A DNA stretch of 64,000 nt. It comes from Heterohyrax brucei. Lineage: Eukaryota > Chordata > Mammalia > Hyracoidea > Procaviidae. The notes under the pieces are model-generated. The model saw only the letters and a program-made list of their open reading frames with translations, did not search any database and was not told the DNA's origin. How positions within the stretch are numbered: position 1 is the stretch's first letter; every line of letters starts with the position of its first letter. This document shows, one piece after another, positions 25,537 through 37,121 of this stretch. The translations under genes were made by a program, and so were the position numbers. The stretch covers positions 99,230,171 through 99,294,170 of the forward strand of contig CM053144.1 in NCBI GenBank assembly GCA_028571685.1, written 5' to 3'.

Positions 25537-25541
25537 TGTAC

Positions 25542-26281
25542 TATCATTCTGTTCTTAGATACGTGATGAAATTGTTAGGATTTTACCAAAATGAGAACCT
25601 AATATTCACAAGTTCACCAAAATGGGAGACAAGACTAACAGCTCTAATCCTAAACATGTGGTTCTAGTCCCACTCTGTGAACCAGGACAAGGCAAATAAC
25701 AACTTTCTCCTCTGAACTGGACAAAACTAAAGAGTTCTCATGAAGGTATTTCAGAAGCTGCCTCAGGTTGCTAGACAAGTGAGTTTTTGAAACCTTCTCT
25801 GTATCCTGACTCATCAGTCATAACACAGAACAGTTCAGCCTGTTTAAATGGCTGCAAGTGAAAACTACCAACTTGTGAAAAAAATCAATGGACCAAGTCA
25901 GTAGAATCAAACGGAGGAAGGGAGGGAGAAACCCCAGACATTTGCCTATCTTAATTTGAAAATAACCACACTAAACCAACTCTGTGGTCCTTTCAAACTC
26001 TAGAATCCTACCACACTGTGTTGTAGTTACTTACAGATAATGCATTTTTCTTTTAGAGCATTTCTGTATTCTTAAATCATACATTAGGTGCCTGATAAGT
26101 GCCAGTCACTGAGCAAGACGCATTGTGAACTTTACCTCCAGCACTGTTTCTTACTATCTGCAAGGTTTTACAGACTGGAAACTAAAGATCAGATAATTTA
26201 ACCCATATCACACATCATAAAGTGAGAATGGTATAACCAGAATTTGAACTCTGGTTTGTTTATATAATATAGGGGTGTGTT

Positions 26282-26321
<40 letters not shown>

Positions 26322-27518
26322 TGTGTGTAAAATCCTGTTTAATTAGGAAACTGAAAGCTTAAGGTTAATTAACAACAAATTGAAATAGAAATTAAATAAT
26401 TTAATTAAAACACGTATTTATTTGGCCTTGAATTCTAAGGTCACAATTTCTGATTCAAGTAAGATAGCAAAGCTGATTTTATTTACATTTTTAGGAAGAC
26501 ACAAAGCTGATCTTAAAATGCTTTACTGATCCAGAGACTTCCATGTCTAGGAATGTTACATATAAAATTAAGACGAAAGCTTTCACAACTGTGCTATCTA
26601 AATAAGTTCTTTCTAAGAACAATGAAAAATTCATCTTCTGAAACTGAACGTTTTAAATTTTGCCCTTCAGTCAGGTCTCATAATTTCACTGTAAATCTTT
26701 CCCCTCCAAATATGAAAAATATAATACATACTTACGTGTGCATATCTCTGTGTAAAATAAAATCTACAATTCTTTGAATGCTTATATAACAGAAATTAGT
26801 AAGATATAAACATGTATTATTTTAAAGCAGTGTCTTTTCAATGTTTTTTACAAAAGGAACTTTATAATATTTACACATGTTACAAACTTTTGGCACGCAA
26901 AGGGCTTAAAAGTATAAATTCAGACTCATCGTATTACAAAACTGAAAAGGGCCTCTGAAGTCATTTAATTCCTCAGATGAAGTAACTGAAACCTGGGAGG
27001 TGAAACACGTGCACAAAGAGTCAGACCAGGGTAGAGCTGACCTCCTGGTCTGAGTCCACTATTAAGTCCTCATTAATTTCATTTGTTAGAAACAGTATAG
27101 ATTGGGTAGGCAAGACAGAGGCAGTTTCTAAATTTGGGTTTCTGAGGGAAGCCAGAACAGAAAATCTTTTAGAGCACATACCTAGCCACTAGAATAAGGT
27201 ATAGCAGGAAAAGATGAAGAAAAAGTACCTATCAGCACTAGTTAATTTCCAGTTGTGCAACACTTGGTCCAGTAATAGAGCAACTCCAGTTCTGAATAAA
27301 CTACAAATGCTAAATGAGAGATAATGCTCCATCGATTCTTAGATTTTGAAAAGAGTTTACAGTGGGAGATAATATCTTAATCAACAAGAAATTCCTAAAA
27401 TACCTACTTGAGGGCAGCTCGAGGGTCAAGTGAATTTGAATGTTAATTTCTTTTTTAAGAGAAAAATCCATTCGAACTTTGATAGGTTTGCGCTACTAAA
27501 GCTACAAGGGAAAAAAGA
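25542..27518. other. Intronic DNA with two MIR-like remnants and a microsatellite
   Basis: About 26.09-26.26 kb is a reverse MIR-type remnant (GTGCCAGTCACTGAGCAAG ... AACCAGAATTTGAACTCTGG). About 26.95-27.06 kb is another. The rest shows no recognised element or coding signal. Confidence 0.5.
26277..26330 (+). repeat. Compound (TG)n(AG)n(TG)n microsatellite
   Basis: A TG run changes to eight AG units and back to TGTGTGT. It is likely length-polymorphic. Confidence 0.92.
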
Positions 27519-27519
27519 A

Positions 27520-27655
27520 ACCATTGACACTGAATCAATTCTGACTCACAGTGACCCTGTACGGCAGAGGAGAATTATCCCACAGGATTTTTAAGGAGCA
27601 CCTGGTGGGTTTCACTGCTGACCTTCTGCTTAACCACTACGTTACCAAGTTTCCA
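27520..27655 (-). mobile_element. AfroSINE-type SINE, short form
   Basis: Reverse copy: CACTGAATCAATTCTGACTC at the tail side, AGGAGCACCTGGTGGGTTTC in the body, CTTAACCACTACGTTACC at the tRNA head. Confidence 0.85.
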
Positions 27656-28187
27656 AGGTTGCAAGATAAAGTCTTACACGTTACTTTCACTGTTTTTCTG
27701 ACAAGGCAATTCACTCAGAGCCAATCCAATGTTAAAAAAAAACAAAGCTAAAAGAAGTTTTCTTTTTTTATGTACTACAGGTATAATGTACCTGAGTCCT
27801 TTTGATAATCGTGTGATTTTTCTTAAGACTCAGATGATAATTACCCATTTGCTAATTATACAGTCTTATGATAGATGCAACTTCCTTTACAACATACCGT
27901 TGGTCATATGTGTGATTAATTTGCTAGTACATCCTTGGTGGAGCCCTGGTTTTAGGAATGCAAGCTTTACTGGTAAGTCTTATGACATGTTTGGACAGAA
28001 CTATTAACTATACATTCAGTCTCCATTAGAGGCCAGTCATAGTTCCAGTAAGCAATGGTGTACTTTTAACAGTCACTAAGAGAAACTGCCAGTTCCGGAA
28101 ACTGATAACAAAGTTGCTAAAAAGGAACTGCTTATATAAATTATATCAGTGATTCTCAAAGAGTACTACGTGGACCTCTGAAGGTCC

Positions 28188-28358
28188 CTGGGAAACCTTG
28201 GTAGAACAGCGGTAAAGGGCTGCAGCCGCAAACCAAAACACTAACAGTTCAAATCCACCAACCGCTTCCTGAAAACTCTATGGGACAGTTATACTCTGTC
28301 CTACACAGGTCACTATGAGGCAGAATTGACTTGACATCAATGGGCATTTAGTTGTTTT
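28188..28358 (+). mobile_element. AfroSINE-type SINE, short form
   Basis: Head GGTAGAACAGCGGTAAAGGG, CAGTTCAAATCCACCAACCG, body CTGAAAACTCTATGGGACAG, tail CAGAATTGACTTGACATCAA. Confidence 0.85.
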
Positions 28359-28498
28359 TTTACTTATTTATGTTTAAAAGTCCCTTGTAGAACTTTCAGG
28401 GTTCTACAAGGTCTAAACTACTTCATAATAATAAGATATTATTTGCTGTTTCCAGTTTTATTGTCTGAATTTTCTTTAGATTTATCTATTAAAATATA

Positions 28499-29054
28499 TG
28501 AGGTCTGACAATTAAGTTCATGAACTCATCCTAGAAAAAGTGGTACATACCTCACTGCTAAATGTCACTATGGTCACCTTCGAAGTACTCTCCACGAGAA
28601 GCTATGTACTGATGCCAGTGCCTAGTCCATCCTCCAAAGCTATTTGGGAACTCTTTCTGGAACAGCCATCAGAGCTGTCATCACATCATGTTACTATGGC
28701 TGTCCTGAATGTCTTGCAAATATGTTCCTTCCAACGTTTCCCTTATCTTCAGGTTAAAAGTCACTGGGACCCAGAACAGGTGAGTAGGGAGAGGCATTCC
28801 TATACCATTATTGGTTTACTGGCTGAAAATTACTTCACAACTATACAATTAAGTTTATGAACTTGTCACCATGACACTGAACACAATGGCCATTCCAGAA
28901 ATCATCCAAAACCTGCTTTGAAAGGTGGACTAGGCACTGGCATCAGTGCACAGCTTCTCAAGAAGAGTACTTTGAAGGTGACTGTAATGATACTCAGCAA
29001 TGAGGTATGTAGCACTTAGAACAATTAAGTTCCCAGACTAATTGTCAGACCTCG
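28499..29054. mobile_element. Composite mariner-family element (half element plus inverted mini-element)
   Basis: Bounded by TA dinucleotides and by terminal inverted repeats built on GAGGTCTGACAATTA. The left part (28499 to about 28840) matches the left end of the 1.2-kb mariner at 40.4 kb in the same orientation. The right part (about 28840-29054), read on the minus strand, starts with the same terminal repeat, follows the same left-end sequence for about 170 bp to GGAATGGCCAT, then jumps to a right-terminus-like GTTCATAAACTTAATTG. No transposase remains. Confidence 0.75.
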
Positions 29055-29056
29055 TA

Positions 29057-30943
29057 TTACTACAGATTGAGCGTAGAAGCAGATATGAGGACCTATTAAG
29101 CCATGCATACCTTAGGAGGTTTGCAAATACATAAAACATTTTTGTCCGAATTTTTGTACGTTTTTATTAAAAATTTATGATAAATATAAGTTATTTTTAA
29201 GCAAATTAAGAAATATTATTAAATACTCTCAATTTTCATTATTATAGTTCAGTATCAACAGATACACCCACCATACAAACAAAAGCTCTCAGGGAGGGGA
29301 ATCTTCACTAATTTTTAAAATTACAGAAGGCTATTATGACTAAAACTTTTTAGAACTGTTACAGGGACTTAAAATTGCTGCATGGCCTAAAAATGTTTTC
29401 TTGCTATAAAAGTTGAGTTGTGCATATGTTAGTTTTATTTAGATGATAAATTTTAAATTAACACTATGGATACTCATTAATATTAAATAAATAAATATAT
29501 TAAGACAGAGTTACAATCTGACAAGATTCTATTCGAGAAATTTATTGAGGCAAAAACCAAAATAAAAGTATATAATTAACCAAATAAGGAAGTAAATATG
29601 CATCTGATTTAGCTGACTGGATTTCTGAGCAGAATTTAACAAATTAGCCCATTGAGTAGTTCTCCATCCCTGGGATAGGACCAAGACTAGGAAAAACCAT
29701 ATTGCACAAGGCAGGCTGATCGCTAGGAGGGACAAACAACTGTCAGAGGAACGGCGAGGGGTGGGAGGAGTGGGAGGAAAAGGTTTTCTCCTCTCATACT
29801 TTCGGCTCTTTATTTCACAACCACATATCCATATCTAAACCATTACATACTCCTTAAGTAAGATCCTAATAAGGTGCTGTGCATTCTGTCATTTCCAAAA
29901 CCTAACAAAATAAGTGTAGACCCAATGTTAACATAGGGAAAGTTTTCCACAGCTCAACTAGTTAACAGGGAGCTTGAGGAATGTTTTTTTTCCACAGAAG
30001 AAAATGTGGCGAACAATGAGAGAAAGAGTTATGCTTTGAAATCCTTTCTGGAAGGACAAGCTATAAACAAACAAAGCTGCCTGCCACAAATTCCAACTTA
30101 AGGACAGACTCTTAAAAAGCTACACCAAAAGAAAAACAGAAAACAAACACCATACAGTCAGCCTTCTTAGGAAAGAAGAGCACAGATTTAAAGACAGAAT
30201 CACTAAAATGTTACTGAAATTTTATGGGATGCTAAGAGCTTTCTTGAGTTCTAACTTACAAAATGAAACACCACAAACTCCTAGATGTTTTTTTTAAGAG
30301 AAAATATTAAGCACTTTTTCTGGCCACTGATGCACACAGTATTAAATTAGCTATTATCTTTGGGCAAGACATCAGCATACTGGGCATGGTATACTTACAG
30401 ACTGAGAAATACTTGTTAACATGCCTAGTATTAAAAACACCTCAATTAATACACTGCAGAAAGCTGGGATATATTTATAGTTCTGAGCAAAAGATTGCTC
30501 AGAAAACTCTCACATCAGGCATTATTCCTATCATTTTTCCTATCTTTGCTTTTCAAACTACTTGTCAATTCTAAGCACGAGTACTTGACTTAGGGCTTCT
30601 GTATGATACACACATAGCTGGTAGTAACTGATACAAACTCACTGTGTAAAAGCTATGGGGCAGTAATCTTCTCTCTCCATCTCCAGAGGGAAATACTTTT
30701 TAAAGGTCTGTAGTATTCTCAAACTAGTCACTCAACATTCTCCCACCCATCCCCCCAAAGTGTTCTATAAGTATTTTAATTATTCACAAACATGCAGAGC
30801 AAGAAAAACAGAAAACATTGTGTCAATTCTTACACAGTGGCCTCAAAATGTCAGTTTTATACATGGTGATTAGAGTACGATTTTCAATTTAGAAAAACAA
30901 TCAGATAACCAAATAGAACACTTTTCAAAAATGCCTAAAATAC
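29057..30943. other. Intronic DNA, no recognised gene
   Basis: AT-rich, with a purine-rich patch (GAGGGGTGGGAGGAGTGGG) near 29.76 kb. No repeat family or coding signal could be assigned with confidence. Confidence 0.4.
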
Positions 30944-30944
30944 A

Positions 30945-31107
30945 TGGAGTCAAACCCCACAGTTGTTAAAAGGGTCTGCTGCTAACCAAAAGGTTAGCAA
31001 TTCAAATTCATTGGCTGCTCCCTGGGAACCCCTTTAGAACAGCTCAACTCTGTCGTATAGGGTAGCTATGAGTCAGAACTGACTTAACAACGGGTCTTGG
31101 GCTTTTT
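30945..31107 (+). mobile_element. AfroSINE-type SINE, short form
   Basis: CTGCTAACCAAAAGGTTAGC, CAATTCAAATTCATTGGCTG and GCTATGAGTCAGAACTGAC mark head, B box and tail. It lies about 0.24 kb from the LCA5 splice donor at 31345. Confidence 0.85.
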
Positions 31108-31165
31108 TTAAAAAACAAACATTAATCCATTAACTTATGGCCCTTCAACGTAATGTAGTCCTTTA

Positions 31166-31930
<765 letters not shown>

Positions 31931-32319
31931 TTATTCATTTTAACACAGTCAATCCTAAACATTCCTTTAGAAAACGATTTTACAGTGCTTAAAGAATATA
32001 CCAAGCCATCAGAAATGATATACAAGCAGCTCAAATGGAATTATTTTTCATTGTTTTAAAAGGCAGCAGTATCAGGCTTTAACCATTTTCGACTTTCTAT
32101 ATAACATGGCAGAAGTCAAACACGGGTATCATCTGCATCAGCACGGTGCATACTAAACACCTGATAAACACACTGACACATTCAAGTCATTTGTACCAAG
32201 GTAGTGGAATTACTATTTGAAATGTGAAAATTTGTTTTCTCTAAATTAATTACAAATCTTTTTCTTTATTTGGGCAAACAAGATGAAAGTATACAGTATG
32301 GCAAAATGATTTGGGATGC

Positions 32320-32485
32320 AGATTTACCCGTTAATAACTCCTTGTGCAATTCACTTAAAACTTTCCAAGTCTAATGTTCCCACTTATGGAATGAGGATAA
32401 CACTACTTGCACAACTAAGCTGCTGTGAGGGTTAAACTGATATTTGTAAAACTGCAAGTGCTACATAAATATTCTACATTAGTAA
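32320..32485 (+). mobile_element. MIR-like ancient SINE
   Basis: Follows MIR order: GCAGATTTACCCGTTAATAAC, TTGTGCAATTCACTTAAAAC, GGAATGAGGATAACACTAC, GCTGTGAGGGTTAAAC. Strongly diverged. Confidence 0.6.
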
Positions 32486-32544
32486 TAAGAGTTCATATTC
32501 CATTTACTAGTGATTGAAAATGGAAAACATTTAGCAGTACATAT

Positions 32545-32690
32545 GAAAACCCTGGTGGCACAGGGGTTAAGCACTACAGCTGCTAACCCACCAAGAGCTC
32601 CTTGGAAATTATATAGCACAGTTCTGCTTTGTCCTATAAGGGTCACTACGAGCTGGACTTGACTCTGTGCCAGTGGGTTTGGTTTTGGGT
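32545..32690 (+). mobile_element. AfroSINE-type SINE, short form
   Basis: AAAACCCTGGTGGCACAGG start, TTGGAAATTATATAGCACAG body, tail GAGCTGGACTTGACTCTGTG and GGGTTTGGTTTTGG. The B-box segment is deleted (CTAACCCACCAAGAGC). Confidence 0.88.
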
Positions 32691-32821
32691 TATACGACTC
32701 TAAATGCTTCCTTTAAGGATTTCTTTTGTATAACATTCAAAAACATTTAACATAATTTAAGAACAAGACAAAAACAAAAATTCACATCCTAAAAAACATA
32801 AGCACCTGAAATCTTTATAAT

Positions 32822-32983
32822 AACCCAAACCCACGGGCATTGAGTTGAGTCCAACTCATAGCAACCCTACAGGTCAGAGTAGAACTGTCCCACAGAGTTT
32901 CCAAGGAGTGCCTGGTGGATTTCAACTGCAAACCCTCTGGTTAGCAGACATAGCGCTTAACCCACTATGCCACCAGGGTTTCC
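32822..32983 (-). mobile_element. AfroSINE-type SINE, short form
   Basis: A full reverse copy from the tail CATTGAGTTGAGTCCAACTC to the head complement CACTATGCCACCAGGGTTTC. It is one of the better preserved copies. Confidence 0.9.
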
Positions 32984-33132
32984 AATCTTTTTTATAATAT
33001 ACACATTAAATTACAAGATTCCACAAAAATTTGGGATAATGTAATTATTTTTATTTCATTTAAGTAATACTACTTAAAGTCATAAGGATACTGTTTTACT
33101 TGGTTTAACATATACTGGTATTAACCTTAAAT

Positions 33133-33298
33133 CTGGAAACCCTGGTGGTGTAACAGTTTAAAAGCTACACCTGCTAACCAAAAGGTTGGCAGTTCAAACC
33201 CGCCAGGTGCTCCTTGGAAGCCCTACAGGGCAATTCTACTCTGATCTGTAGGGTCGCTGAGTCAGATCCAACTCAACACAGTGGGTTGGGTTTGGTAA
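33133..33298 (+). mobile_element. AfroSINE-type SINE, short form
   Basis: GGAAACCCTGGTGGTGTAAC, GGTTGGCAGTTCAAACCCGC (B box), GCTCCTTGGAAGCCCTAC, and tail GTGGGTTGGGTTTGG. Confidence 0.9.
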
Positions 33299-33633
33299 TC
33301 GTAAATCAAGCACCTGTCATCTCAAAGTCAGCCTCATCTGAGAATAATCTCCGAGGTAGCTGCATTTTTTCACGGAGAAAATCACTCTAGGGTAAAGAAA
33401 ATGAAGAAAAACAAGAATATCTGACCTTTCCGTACCCATCTTCCCAGCCATAGATACTCTGATTCTATTATGTAAACAAGTAAAAATAACAAATAATATT
33501 TACAATTTATCAATACAAACTTTCATTTAAAAGGGAGATGATTTTATAGAAGCTGCTATGAAAATGTACTGATTTGGAATTCCAGCTATATATTCCTGAA
33601 TATATGAAAAGAAATGGTAACTAAAAAACAAAT
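33299..33633. other. Intronic DNA, no recognised element
   Basis: Nothing assignable. A short stretch near 33.32 kb (CTCATCTGAGAATAATCTCC) was examined for an exon and lacks splice-bounded open sequence resembling LCA5. Confidence 0.4.
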
Positions 33634-33977
33634 GTTACTGTTAGCCTGCATCAGGTTGCCCTGACTTGTAGCTACATCACACACAATGAAGTAAAACACT
33701 GCCCAATCTTTTGTTATTCCCATAATTGGTAGCAGGCTGGTTAATGCTCTGTTATGGTCCACAGAGTTTCCATTTGCTGATTTTCAGAAGTCAATTGCCA
33801 GGGCTTTTTTTCTAATCCATTTTAGTCTGGAAGTTCCACTGAAACCTATTTAGCATCAAAGCAACATACAAGCCACCACTAATAGAAGGGTGATGGCTAT
33901 GCAGGAGGTGCACTGGCCAGGAATCAAACCTGAGTCTTCCACATGGGAAGTGACAATTCTATCATTAAACTACCAAG
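33634..33977 (-). mobile_element. tRNA-Gly-derived SINE with RTE-type tail
   Basis: On the minus strand the head (33975-33909) resembles tRNA-Gly(GCC): GGTAGTTTAATGATAGAATT, then AGACTCAGGTTTGATTCC and TGGCCAGTGCA. The unrelated body includes CCAGACTAAAATGGATTAG and TCTGAAAATCAGCAAATGG. The 3' end GGGCAGTGTTTTACTTCATT, then ACAAGTCAGGGCAACC and GGCTAACAGTAACA parallels the RTE LINE 3' end. It is diverged, hence old. A second partial copy is at 60.05-60.19 kb. Compared with that copy it lacks about 47 bp in the body. Confidence 0.75.
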
Positions 33978-34600
33978 AAGGAATACCTAATCACAATTCT
34001 GAAACTGTGCTATCCACTATGGTGGCCACTAGCCACACACAGCTAATGAGTAACTTGAAAATATGGCAAGTTCAAACTGACATGTGCTCTACACGTAACT
34101 AATCACGAAATATACATAGAACTATAGTACTTGGGATATGTTAAGTTAAATAAAAGGTATTATTGAAATTAATTTCACCTTTTTATTCTGCAGCTTGCAC
34201 TTGTGGCTCACATTTACACTGAACAAAACTGCTGTTAGAATGTAATCTTAAATTTGCAGTCCCCCCATCATTTCAATTTTCTGTCTTTTCCACATTCTGA
34301 ATTAACAGTTTTGGTATATATCATGAAGTACATACTCAGCTCTTAGAGCGACAGAAACTTTATACATAAGAATGAATTTAACTGTTTCAGGTCTCTGATT
34401 TCTATGTATAAAATTACTGTTTAGAAGACAGTATTTCATACTAAGAGCAGCTTGTTTTGTTTGAACAAGTTAAAGCCTAAAGAACAAAACATCAGAACTA
34501 GAAATTTCCACAAATACTTCAATTTTTATTTAAATACAAAAGGTTTTTACAACCAAGTTTTTTATAGCCTAAATATCTGCACATCTATTTTTGACATCCC
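33978..34600. other. Intronic DNA, no recognised element
   Basis: GTGCTATCCACTATGGTGGC with the following CACTAGCCACACACAGCTA recalls an old mammalian repeat, but it is too short to name. AT-rich thereafter. A ten-C run lies near 34.60 kb. Confidence 0.35.
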
Positions 34601-34611
34601 CCCCCCCCCAA

Positions 34612-34655
34612 AAAAAATTCACTGCTGTGGAGTCAGGTCCAACTTATAGCCTATT
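34612..34655 (-). mobile_element. AfroSINE 3' fragment
   Basis: CACTGCTGTGGAGTCAGGTC then CAACTTATAGCC is the complement of the SINE tail. The copy stops there. Confidence 0.6.
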
Positions 34656-34771
34656 GTAAGTACATATCCATCATTAAAATTACACTGAACTAGAACTCAA
34701 AAAAATTTCCCAGCTTTCATTTACCATTCTTAATTTTCACTTGAAAAACTATCAAGATGAAACAAAAAAAA

Positions 34772-34920
34772 CCAAACCCACCGCCCCATGGGGTTTCCAA
34801 GGCTGTAAACATGGAAAGAGACTACCATATCTTTCTCCTAAAGAGCTATCAGTAGTTTCAAACCATCAATCTTTCAGTAAACAGTTAGTCACTTTAACCA
34901 TTGCACCACCAACGCTGCCT
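34772..34920 (-). mobile_element. AfroSINE-type SINE, long form
   Basis: CCCCATGGGGTTTCCAAGGC, the extra middle block (complement of GGAGAAAGATATGGTAG), TTTCAAACCATCAATCTTTC, and head complement CATTGCACCACCAACGCTGC. The tail is missing. Confidence 0.75.
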
Positions 34921-35039
34921 ATCAAGAAGAAAAACAGTAGTAAAAGCAATGAGAAGAAGGACGATTGGCTGTAAGTCATTCTTTATCTCTCCCTTGTGAA
35001 ATCACCACCAAAAGTAGTATTTTTTTTATTCTTTCAAGT

Positions 35040-36985
35040 GTTAAAAATAAAATATGGTTCATTTTTACATCAAAGACATAAATACCAAACTTAAAACAAT
35101 AAAGATCATGCAACAAAAAATGGGGACAACAATGGAAGTTTTAATACATGCCTTGGACAGACTACAAAATCTGACCAACAATGCACAAACAACAAAAGAG
35201 AAAATACATAAATGGGAACTACTAAAAATCAAACACTTACACTCATCCAAAGACTTTACCAAGAGTTAAAAGAGCACCTACAGAATGGGAAAAAATGTTT
35301 AGCAACTAAGTGTCAGATCAACATCTGATTTCCATAATCTACAAAGTACTGCAAAATATCAACAAGAAGTAAATAACCCAGTTAAGCAATGGGCAAAGGA
35401 TATGGACAGACACTTCATCAAAGACATTCAGGCAGCCCAAAGATACATGAGGAAATGCTCACAATCATTAGCTATTAGAGAAATCCAAACCAAAACTACA
35501 ATGAGATAACATCTCACTTCAACAAGGTTGGCAATAATCCAAAAACCACAAAACAACACATGCTGGAGAAGCTGTGGAGAGACTGGAACTCCCCTACACT
35601 GCTGGTGGAAGTACAAAATGGTACAACTTCTTTGCAAAGCAATTTGGCACTTTGTTAAAAAGCTAGAAACAGAAATACCATGTGATCCAGCAATCACACT
35701 GCTTGCAATATATTCTACACAATAAAGGCAGTCATACCAACAGATAAATGCAAACTAACATTTACTGCAGCACTGTCCACAACAGCAAAAAGATGGAATC
35801 AATCTAAATGTCCATCAACACATGAATGAATAAACAAACTACAGTACATATACCCAACATAACACTATGCAATGATAAAGAACGATGATGATTTTAGAAA
35901 GCACCTCATAACCTGGTTTCAACTGGAAGATGTTACACTGAGTGAAATCAGTCAGCTGCAAAAGGACAAGTATTATATGAGACCTCTTTTATAAGGACTT
36001 AAAAATAGACTAAGTACAGAAGAAACGACCCTTTGATAGGTACAAGGGTAGGGAGGTAGGGAGAGGGATGTTCATAGACTAGATAGTCAACAGGAATTTT
36101 GTTAGGTGAGGGGACAGACAGCACTCAGTAGAGGGCAGATCAGCATAGCTGGACTACACCATAAACTGAAAGGTCTTATGAACTCAACCTAACATCTCAA
36201 ATGTTACATCTCAAATGTAGTAGAGACAGAGGTCTGCGGACAATGATTTACAAGGACATCAAGGTCAAACTGCATAACTAGTTTTTTGCTAACAGAGTCT
36301 TCTGCACCTCATATTGGTGAGTGGCGCCTAGGGTCCTAAAAGCTAACAAGCTGTCATTTGAGGAACACCAAATGGTCCCAACCCAACTGTGACAGACAAC
36401 AACAGAGAATATTGAAGACAAGAGGAAAAATGAGCCCAGAAGACAGAAGGACCCATATGAATGGGAGACTGCATTAGCATGAGACCAGAACCAGATGGTA
36501 TCCAGCCACCAGCAAAGGCAGCTGTGCTGGAGGACACAGGTCCCTGACGCAGCATGAGAAAAAGAGGTACGCAATTCAAGAACTCTACTAAAAGACCAGA
36601 GTTAATGATCCAACAGCCTGGAGGATCCCCTGGGAACATGGCCCACAGACTTGCTACTCCTTGACCTTAAACCAGTACTGAAGTAAAATCTTCAAACAAG
36701 AATGGACTGGACTCAGGGACACAGTGTGAGCAGGTGGTATGTGTACCTTATGGTTTTATACATTTATAGGAGGCTGTCCTACTGGTTTCTTTCTAGATGG
36801 GAGAATAGAGGGTGGATAGGAGGGGACAGGTGTTTGTTAAGAGTATACTAGACATAAAGACAGGAAAAAGAGGAGTGTGATGTCACGGCAGAGGGGGAGA
36901 GCAGATAAGAGCTGTAGAGAGGTGGGTATGCAAAACTGACTTGGATTGTATACTTTCACTTAATCATAAGAAAACAAAATATAGT
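35040..36985 (+). mobile_element. L1 LINE 3' end (ORF2 C-terminus plus 3' UTR)
   Basis: The ORF2 tail is readable in pieces (KIHKWELLKIKHLHSS; the ACACTGCTGGTGGAAGTACA region). The 3' UTR contains GAGTCTTCTGCACCTCATAT, CAGATGGTATCCAGCCACCA and the end TTGGATTGTATACTTTCACT. It is 5'-truncated, with frameshifts throughout. Confidence 0.85.
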
Positions 36986-37121
36986 TCATTTTTTAAAATA
37001 CACAGTAAATATAAAATATGTACCTATCCCCAAAATAAGGTGTTTACATTATGATACACCAGGAAGTAGATTAAACACGTAATACACAAACATGTACAAC
37101 ATAAACTATCACTAAAATTTA

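Noticed and set aside
26277-26330. CRISPR-like or satellite array
   Set aside because: It is an ordinary dinucleotide microsatellite. No spaced repeats of CRISPR type occur anywhere in the window.
33909-33975. A functional tRNA-Gly gene
   Set aside because: Many mismatches in stems, and it continues directly into a SINE body with an RTE tail. It is the head of a retroposon.
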